Source of the DNA: Novosphingobium sp. B 225
Lineage (GTDB): Bacteria > Pseudomonadota > Alphaproteobacteria > Sphingomonadales > Sphingomonadaceae
Length of the DNA: 59,940 bases
NCBI RefSeq assembly: GCF_002198665.1
Contig: NZ_MWLM01000026.1
Coordinates: 1-59,940 of the forward strand
Direction: 5' to 3'
Shown here: in pieces, positions 54,560 through 59,940 of the stretch
How the letters are laid out: every line of letters starts with the position of its first letter
How positions within the stretch are numbered: the stretch's first letter is position 1
Notes under the pieces: model-generated
Told to the model about the DNA's origin: nothing
Database searches by the model: none
The model's input: the letters and a program-made list of their open reading frames with translations, nothing else
Made by a program: the position numbers and the translations under genes

Positions 54560-55561
54560 ATGCGGTTCGGACGGCTTGACCTCAACCTGCTGGTTGCGCT
54601 CGATGCGCTGCTTACCGAAAAGAGCGTGAGCCTGGCGGCAGACCGGCTGTGCCTGTCGCAATCGGCCACTTCCAGCGCGCTGGGCCGGCTGCGCGACTAT
54701 TTTGGCGATGAATTGCTGATGGTCAAAGGGCGGCACATGATCCTGACCGCGCGGGCCGAAGAACTGATTGAACCCGTGCGCGCGGTGCTGGAACAGATCC
54801 GCAGCACCATTGCCATCGCTCCGCCGTTCGATCCCGCCACGGCTGAACGCCAGGTTCGGATCATGGCGAGCGATTACACCACGCAGGTCCTGCTCGCCGA
54901 AGCGCTCGCCCAGCTGGAACAGGACGCGCCGAACATGCGCTTCGAAATCCAGCCGATGAGCACCAACCCGATCGAAGCGGTGGAGCGCGGCTATATCGAT
55001 CTGTTGATGACGATCGATTTTGCCGTATCCGCCGATCATCCCAGCCAGGTCCTGTTCGAAGACGATTACGTGGTGGTCGGCGATGCACAGAATCCGGCCT
55101 TGCAGGGTGAAGTGACGCGTGAACGCTATTTCGAACTGGGCCACGTCACCGCCCGGTTCGGGCGCGCGCAGATGCCGGCTTTCGACGAATGGTTCACCCG
55201 CCGACAAAAGCAGCAGCGCCGGATCGAGATTGTTGCGCCCAGCTTCCTGTCGCTGCCGGGGCTGGTGCTGGGTACCAGCCGGATCGTCACGATGCATCGC
55301 CGCCTTGCCGAACAGGTCGTGCAGACCTTTCCACTGGTGATGCGCGAACTGCCTTTCGCAATCCCGCCGATCCGCGAAGTGGTGCAGTGGCACCTGACGA
55401 ACAGCAATGACAAAGCGCTGCGCTGGGTGGTCGAACGGCTCGAAGCCGTGGCCCAGCGCCGGGCGCAGGGTGCCAGCAACGTGATCCCGCTGGAGCCGGT
55501 CGACGAAGTGCTGCGTGATGAGATTGCGGTGCGCTGGCAGAACGATACCGGCCAGCGCTGA
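54560..55561 (+). CDS. LysR family transcriptional regulator
   Basis: A 333-residue regulator. The winged-helix DNA-binding domain is at the N-terminus (FGRLDLNLLVALDALLTEKSVSLAADRLCLSQSATSSALGRLRDYFGDELL). An effector domain follows with VRIMASDYTTQVLLAEALAQLEQDAPNMRFEI. The MRFGRLDLNLL opening and LLTEKSVS are like the NodD/LinR branch found beside catabolic genes. GGAGG lies six bases before the ATG at 54560. It probably controls the island. Its stop abuts the stop of the convergent HxlR gene with no spacer. Confidence 0.92.
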   Translation: MRFGRLDLNLLVALDALLTEKSVSLAADRLCLSQSATSSALGRLRDYFGDELLMVKGRHMILTARAEELIEPVRAVLEQIRSTIAIAPPFDPATAERQVRIMASDYTTQVLLAEALAQLEQDAPNMRFEIQPMSTNPIEAVERGYIDLLMTIDFAVSADHPSQVLFEDDYVVVGDAQNPALQGEVTRERYFELGHVTARFGRAQMPAFDEWFTRRQKQQRRIEIVAPSFLSLPGLVLGTSRIVTMHRRLAEQVVQTFPLVMRELPFAIPPIREVVQWHLTNSNDKALRWVVERLEAVAQRRAQGASNVIPLEPVDEVLRDEIAVRWQNDTGQR

Positions 55562-55978
55562 TCAGGCGTCCGCGTCGAACCTGGCCCGTGCCGCACGGAT
55601 CGGGCCGGACTGTTCCTGAATCCACCCGATCAGCCCTTGCGCCTGCGCCAGCAAACCCTGCCCCAGCGCTGTCAGGGTATAGCTGACCCGCGGCGGCACA
55701 TCCCCGGTTACGCTGCGCGCCACAAACCCATCGCGTTCCAGCGTGCGCAGCTTCAGCGTCAGCACCCGCTGCGAGATCGCCTGTTCGGCTGATAGCTGCG
55801 CCAGCACCCGTTTCAGTTCGGCATGGCGCCATGCGCCCATGCCCAGCACCAGCAGGATCAGGGTGGTCCACCGATCCCCCAGCAGAGCCATCACCGCGCG
55901 CACCGGCGCGTCGCGCTCGGTCCCATGGGCGGCCATCTGCGCGGCCAGTGCAGCGATGCCGTCGCGCGGCGCGGTCAT
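55562..55978 (-). CDS. HxlR family transcriptional regulator
   Basis: A 138-residue MarR-like winged helix protein. RAVMALLGDRWTTLILLVLGMGAWRHAELKRVLAQLSAEQAISQRVLTLKLRTLERDGFVARSVTGDVPPRVSYTLTALGQGL matches the HxlR domain (SQRVLTxxLRxLExDGLVxR). An N-terminal extension of 20 residues precedes it. It is divergent from the SDR gene (100-bp spacer), so it likely autoregulates and controls the SDR-oxidoreductase-VOC operon. The ATG at 55978 is chosen by domain position. Confidence 0.9.
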   Translation of the reverse strand: MTAPRDGIAALAAQMAAHGTERDAPVRAVMALLGDRWTTLILLVLGMGAWRHAELKRVLAQLSAEQAISQRVLTLKLRTLERDGFVARSVTGDVPPRVSYTLTALGQGLLAQAQGLIGWIQEQSGPIRAARARFDADA

Positions 55979-56078
55979 GTGCCGGTCCCCTTGCAGGGCA
56001 CAAATAAGTGCCGTCTTCCCACCATCGCCGTGCAGCTTAAGACCAGTGGCAGGACAAGCAAGTACCGGGAGAGTGATC

Positions 56079-56891
56079 ATGGCAGGCGATGCGATCCGTC
56101 TTGATGGCAAGGTTGCAGTGATCACCGGCGGGGCTGGGGGGATCGGCTTTGCTACGGCCCGGCTGATGACAGCGCGCGGCGCGCGCGTGGTGCTGGCCGA
56201 TATTGCGGTGGAGCGCGCGCGGGAACTGGCCGCAACGCTGCCCGGTGCCATCGCCCTGCCGCTCGATCTGGGTGACGAGGCGTCGATCGAGCAGCTGATC
56301 GAAAGCACCGTGGCGCACTTTGACCGGCTTGATGTGCTGCACAACAACGCCGCGCTGCTAGGGCCGGAGATTGCGCAGAACGATGGCGATGTGGAACGCA
56401 TGGCGACCGAGCTGTGGGACCGGACCTACCGCGTAAACGTGCGCGGCACGATGATCGCCTGCCGCTCTGCCCTGCCGCACTTGCGGGCGAGCAAGGGCAA
56501 CGTGGTCAACACGGTCAGCAATCTGGCGCTGCAAGGCCACCTGATCCAGGCCGCCTATGCCAGCAGCAAGGCCGCGATCATCCAGCTGACCCGCTCGATC
56601 GCCGCCAGCCACGGGGTCTACGGTGTGCGCTGCAACGCGGTCGCGCCCGGTATGACCGTCACTCCGGCCCTGCTCGAAGCCTTCCCGCCAGCGCTGCGCA
56701 AGGCGGTCGAGGACGAAACCCTGCGCGACCAGCTCGGCGCGCCCGAGGACATTGCCGAAGCCGTCGCTTTCCTCGCCTCTGACGCGGCGCGCAACATCAC
56801 CGGGCAGGTGCTGGTCAGCGACGGCGGCTGCGCCAGCCACGTGCCCGGCATCGCGGGCTTTCGCGCCTTCTTTTCGGGAGACCAAGCATGA
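56079..56891 (+). CDS. SDR family NAD(P)-dependent oxidoreductase
   Basis: A 270-residue classical short-chain dehydrogenase. KVAVITGGAGGIGFATARLMTARGARVVLADI is the cofactor motif (TGxxxGxG, with D for NAD preference), LHNNAALLGPEI the NNAG-like motif, and the catalytic triad is VNTVSNLALQGHLIQAAYASSKAAII (S, Y-x3-K). Substrate unknown. It is the first gene of an operon with the CrtI-like oxidoreductase, whose start overlaps its stop (ATGA). Confidence 0.92.
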   Translation: MAGDAIRLDGKVAVITGGAGGIGFATARLMTARGARVVLADIAVERARELAATLPGAIALPLDLGDEASIEQLIESTVAHFDRLDVLHNNAALLGPEIAQNDGDVERMATELWDRTYRVNVRGTMIACRSALPHLRASKGNVVNTVSNLALQGHLIQAAYASSKAAIIQLTRSIAASHGVYGVRCNAVAPGMTVTPALLEAFPPALRKAVEDETLRDQLGAPEDIAEAVAFLASDAARNITGQVLVSDGGCASHVPGIAGFRAFFSGDQA

Positions 56892-58474
56892 GCCAGTACG
56901 ATGTTGTCGTGATGGGTGCGGGTCACAATGGCCTTACCGCCGCGGCCTATATGGCCAAGGCTGGCAAGAAGGTGCTCGTGCTGGAACGCAAGCCCCACTA
57001 TGGCGGCGGGGTTTCGACGCGCGAGCTGCTCCACCCCGGGTTCTGGCATGACGAGCATTCGAACGTGCATATCATGATCCAGGGCAACCCGATGCTGCGC
57101 GAGGATGAGCTGGGGCTGCTCTCCAAATTCGGGCTCGAATACATCTATCCCGATCTGGTCCACGTTTCGATCTGGGAGGATGGCACTGTCCTCCGCAGCT
57201 ACAAGGACCTTGACCGGACCTGCGAGGAACTGGCGCGGGTGGCGGGCGAGAAGGACGCGGAGGCCTATCGCCGGTTCGTCGGCATGAGCCAGACTGCGCT
57301 GCCGATGCTGATGAGCGGGATGTACGCCCCGCCGTTTCCGCTGGGCGCATTCGTGGCGATGATGGACCAGAGCGACGAAGGCCGCTTCCTGCTCGACCTG
57401 ATGCAGCGCACCGCGCTCGACATCGTCGATGCCTATTTCGAGAGCGACCTCTTGAAACTCCACATCGTCCGGATGGTGACCGAAAACCTGCAGATGCCTG
57501 ACGAGCTTGGCACCGGCATGGGCGCCTTTGTGATGCCGGGGATCATCCACACATTCGGCTGTTCGATGCCCAAGGGCGGTTCCGGCCAGCTCAGCCACGC
57601 GCTGGTTCGCGCGATCGAGCATTTCGGCGGCGAAGTGCGCTGCAATGCCGAGGTTGCGCGGGTGCTGGTCTCGTCCGGCAAAGCGGTCGGGCTGGAATTG
57701 ACCGATGGCGAAACCTTCATGGCGCGTGATGGCGTGATCGCCGCGCTCCACCCGCATGTGCTGCGCAAATTCGTGGCCGAAGTGCCCGAACCGGTGCTCG
57801 AACGCGCCGAGCGGGTGACGCAATCGACTTTCTCGATCAACCTGACCCACATGACGCTGAAGGAGCGGCTGAAGCTGAAGGTCGGGAATGATTGCAATGC
57901 GATGATGACCGAACTGATGGACTTCTATTCGGTTCGCGACATGTGCCTGGAATATGACAAGCTGCGGCGCGGCGAGGTGAGTGAGCGGCTGATCGCGGGC
58001 GGTGACAACACGGTGTTCGATCCCAGCCGCGCGCCTGATGGGGCCGGGGTGTTCTATGGCGTCAATTTTGCACCCTATGACCTCTACCCGGATGGCCCCG
58101 GATCGTGGGACGCGCGCAAGGATGAGGTCGCGGACAAGGCCTTGGCGCAATACCGCAAATTCTATGTGAACCTGACCGATGACAATATCACCGGCCGCTT
58201 GATCCGATCGCCAGTCGATCACGAGCGCGACAGCCCGGCCAGCTTCGTGCGCGGCGACATCCACGGCTGTGCGCCGTTCTTCTACCAGTCGGCCGGCCAT
58301 CGCCCAACCCCGGATCTGGGCAGCCTGCGCGTGCCGGAGATCGAGGGACTCTATCTGGTCGGCCCGTTCATGCACCCCGGCGGCGGCGTGTTCGGCGCGG
58401 GGCGGGCGACCGCGATCCAGATGATGGACGATGCAGGCATCGATTACGACAAGGTCTGCGGGAGGCCAGTATGA
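56888..58474 (+). CDS. FAD-dependent oxidoreductase, phytoene desaturase-like
   Basis: A 528-residue flavoprotein of the CrtI/phytoene-desaturase-like amine-oxidase superfamily. FAD binding: VVVMGAGHNGLTAAAYMAKAGKKVLVLER (GAGHNG). At the C-terminus GLYLVGPFMHPGGGVFGAGRATAIQMM is the second FAD block. There are no other carotenoid genes nearby, so a catabolic desaturation or oxidation is more likely than carotenoid synthesis. The start overlaps the SDR stop, and its stop overlaps the small gene that follows. Confidence 0.88.
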   Translation: MSQYDVVVMGAGHNGLTAAAYMAKAGKKVLVLERKPHYGGGVSTRELLHPGFWHDEHSNVHIMIQGNPMLREDELGLLSKFGLEYIYPDLVHVSIWEDGTVLRSYKDLDRTCEELARVAGEKDAEAYRRFVGMSQTALPMLMSGMYAPPFPLGAFVAMMDQSDEGRFLLDLMQRTALDIVDAYFESDLLKLHIVRMVTENLQMPDELGTGMGAFVMPGIIHTFGCSMPKGGSGQLSHALVRAIEHFGGEVRCNAEVARVLVSSGKAVGLELTDGETFMARDGVIAALHPHVLRKFVAEVPEPVLERAERVTQSTFSINLTHMTLKERLKLKVGNDCNAMMTELMDFYSVRDMCLEYDKLRRGEVSERLIAGGDNTVFDPSRAPDGAGVFYGVNFAPYDLYPDGPGSWDARKDEVADKALAQYRKFYVNLTDDNITGRLIRSPVDHERDSPASFVRGDIHGCAPFFYQSAGHRPTPDLGSLRVPEIEGLYLVGPFMHPGGGVFGAGRATAIQMMDDAGIDYDKVCGRPV

Positions 58475-58725
58475 CCGAGCGAGAACGGGCAGTGAGCAAG
58501 AAGGCCAAAATTCCCACCGCCGTCATCCTTGATGCCAACGACAAGGAACTGATGGCGATCCGCAAGATTTCGGGCGAGGCGGGCAACCTGGTGATCCGCG
58601 GCAAGATCTTCGGCGCGATGCCGATGGTCGCCAAGCTCACCCCGGCCGAGGCGCGCGCGGCGCTGAGGTTGCTGGATTTCAGGACCATCCTGTTCCTGCT
58701 GACGCTGCTGTTCCGGCGGGGCTGA
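58471..58725 (+). CDS. Small protein of unknown function
   Basis: An 84-residue basic protein whose ATG overlaps the upstream stop (ATGA). Residues 1-55 are hydrophilic (AVSKKAKIPTAVILDANDKELMAIRKISGEAGNLVIRGKIFG); residues 65-81 end in a hydrophobic stretch, FRTILFLLTLLFRR, that could attach it to the membrane. I do not recognise a family. Coupled translation with the CrtI-like gene suggests a subunit or accessory of that enzyme. Confidence 0.65.
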   Translation: MTERERAVSKKAKIPTAVILDANDKELMAIRKISGEAGNLVIRGKIFGAMPMVAKLTPAEARAALRLLDFRTILFLLTLLFRRG

Positions 58726-58850
58726 ACCACCCTTCCATAAATCCGATACCGCGCGTCCCGTTCAATCCATGCCCCGGATTTGCGCTGGATCAACAACCGC
58801 AGCCACGCCCCGCCCCATGCCGCTTCCCATCTTCGAGGGAGCATTCGCAT

Positions 58851-59873
58851 ATGGCGATTATCGGTATCCGGCGGTTGATCTGGGCGGTTGATGATGTGGC
58901 GGAATGTGTCCGCTTCTTCACCGACTTCGGGCTGACGCTGATCGAACGCAGGCCGGACGAGGCCTTGTTCGAAGTGGCAGACGGATCGCAGACGCTGATC
59001 CTGCAACACGGCCACCCGCGCTTGCCGCAAGGCACGGTGCAGACCGGCAAGGGCGTGTTCGAATGCGTCTGGGCGGTGGACAGTGCCGAGGGGCTTGCCC
59101 GGATCAAGGCGCGGCTCGGTCCGGACATCGCACTGCACACCGATGCCGAGGGCGTGGTCCATTTCGTCACCCCGTTCGGGCAAGCGATCGGCCTGCAGGT
59201 GTGGCAACCGCGCGCGGTGTTCGGCGCGCCGACCCCGCAGAACACGGTGGGGCGGATCGAACGGCTCAACCAGCCGCGCAAATGGATCGACCGCGCGCTG
59301 CCCAAGCGTACGCACCACTGCGTTTGGACCTTTCCGGACGTCCAGCAGGCGCTGGAATTCTACCGCGACAGATTGGGCTTCCGGATCACCGACATGCAGA
59401 AGGGCTTCGGCGTCTATATGCGCGCTGACGGCTGTTATGAGCACCACAACGTGTTCCTGGCCAATGCCCACGCGCCGATGCCGGGGTTCAACGGCACGCT
59501 CAAATTCCATCACGCCAACTGGGAGGTGGAAGACATCGATGAACTGATGGTCGCCAAGAACTACCTCGATCGGCGCGGCTATCGGTACGGCGACTGGAAC
59601 TGGGGCTTCGGCCGTCACCGGCTGACCAGCGCGGCGTTTTTCTATGTCCCCTGCCCGGCGGGCGGCGATGCGGAATACGGCGCGGACTGTGACTGCGTCG
59701 ATGACAGCTGGAAGCCGCGGATCTGGGACGGCGCGTTCGGCACAGCGATCTACATGACCAACCTGCCGGACTTCATGCAGGGCGAACCCAACTGGGACGT
59801 CACCTACGCGCGCCCGGACCAGCTGCACTATCACCCCGCCGATCCGGCCCCGCTGGCCGAAGCGGCGGAATGA
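58851..59873 (+). CDS. VOC family protein, extradiol dioxygenase-like
   Basis: A 340-residue protein with two glyoxalase/VOC domains: residues 1-125 (RRLIWAVDDVAECVRFFTDFGL) and about 150-285. In the second, H155/H156 (THHCVWTFPDVQQALEFYRDRLGF), H220/H221 (KFHHANWEV) and E275 (GGDAEYG) fall where class I extradiol dioxygenases keep their 2-His-1-Glu iron triad. The C-terminal tail is acidic. It likely cleaves a catecholic ring or acts on another vicinal-oxygen substrate. The start is ATG 58851 with GAGGGAG upstream; the 125-bp gap to the previous gene may hold a separate promoter. Confidence 0.83.
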   Translation: MAIIGIRRLIWAVDDVAECVRFFTDFGLTLIERRPDEALFEVADGSQTLILQHGHPRLPQGTVQTGKGVFECVWAVDSAEGLARIKARLGPDIALHTDAEGVVHFVTPFGQAIGLQVWQPRAVFGAPTPQNTVGRIERLNQPRKWIDRALPKRTHHCVWTFPDVQQALEFYRDRLGFRITDMQKGFGVYMRADGCYEHHNVFLANAHAPMPGFNGTLKFHHANWEVEDIDELMVAKNYLDRRGYRYGDWNWGFGRHRLTSAAFFYVPCPAGGDAEYGADCDCVDDSWKPRIWDGAFGTAIYMTNLPDFMQGEPNWDVTYARPDQLHYHPADPAPLAEAAE

Positions 59874-59880
59874 ACACGAT

Positions 59881-59940
59881 CCTCTCCATTTTTGCGAAGC
59901 ACAAATGGGGAGGTGGCAGCCCGCAGGGCTGACGGAGGGG
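59881..59940. repeat. Partial intergenic hairpin repeat at right edge
   Basis: Inverted relative of the element at 1-45. Read on the minus strand it gives CTCCGTCAG, then stem AGCCC-TGC-GGGCT, then GCCACC, then a longer stem CCTCCCCATTTG paired with a CAAAAATGGAGAGG side. The first stem differs from the left-edge copy by a compensated base pair (G-C to C-G). It lies just beyond the stop of the VOC gene and may help terminate it. Cut by the window edge. Confidence 0.6.

Overview
The window is a stretch of chromosome from a high-GC alphaproteobacterium, most likely a sphingomonad (order Sphingomonadales, Novosphingobium-like). Several things point there: two TonB-dependent receptors, one of them with the IVVTAQR TonB box common in that order; a class II (plant-type) glutamate-cysteine ligase; a GDYXXLXY protein paired with a DUF2157 protein; an astD arginine-catabolism gene; split lptF/lptG; and short hairpin-forming intergenic repeats at both edges. 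I recognise 52 protein-coding genes, all apparently intact. I found no rRNA, tRNA, CRISPR array, prophage or transposase gene. All assignments come from reading the sequence; no database search was run.

Layout. 54-5776: a GNAT-like protein, a fatty acid desaturase, a secreted protein of unknown function, and lptG-lptF for lipopolysaccharide export. 5777-6431: a 655-bp gene-free stretch with two and a bit tandem copies of a long imperfect palindrome (period about 234 bp). 6432-11359: a CitE-like lyase, an Old Yellow Enzyme reductase, an EamA exporter, a phytanoyl-CoA dioxygenase-like oxygenase and nadA. 11414-14765: a compact minus-strand run of poorly characterised envelope proteins headed by a metallo-beta-lactamase-fold hydrolase. 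14848-20065: glpK, ald, and a DUF2157 / GDYXXLXY / kinase operon with ATGA overlaps. 20094-23023: a TIR-like membrane protein translationally coupled to a secreted coiled-coil/TPR-type protein. 23155-29404: ftsK, a ThiE-like protein, YggS, pyruvate kinase, DUF1244 and YgfZ. 29449-37249: a TonB receptor, pyrC, rarD, a lipoprotein, astD and selO. 37317-44656: an alpha/beta hydrolase, a glycosyltransferase, a YfgM-like TPR protein, bamB, an isoprenylcysteine-methyltransferase-like membrane protein, an ABM monooxygenase and gshA. 44657-44981: a nested inverted-repeat element. 44982-48268: a large secreted P-domain/DUF11 protein and rsmE.

48393-59873 looks like an accessory catabolic island: FAD monooxygenase (divergent), TonB receptor, Tat-exported sulfatase, NAD-dependent epimerase/dehydrogenase, LysR regulator, HxlR regulator (opposite strand), SDR dehydrogenase, CrtI-like FAD oxidoreductase, an 84-residue unknown protein, and a two-domain VOC protein with an apparent extradiol-dioxygenase metal triad. 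Together these suggest import of a sulfated substrate, desulfation, then oxidation and ring cleavage. The substrate cannot be read from the sequence.

The observations I rate highest are the island, the TIR-like/TPR pair, the cloverleaf-like element at 44704-44983, and a recurring motif in which the TAG stop codons of three unrelated minus-strand genes begin the same TAGASCCTGT hairpin arm.
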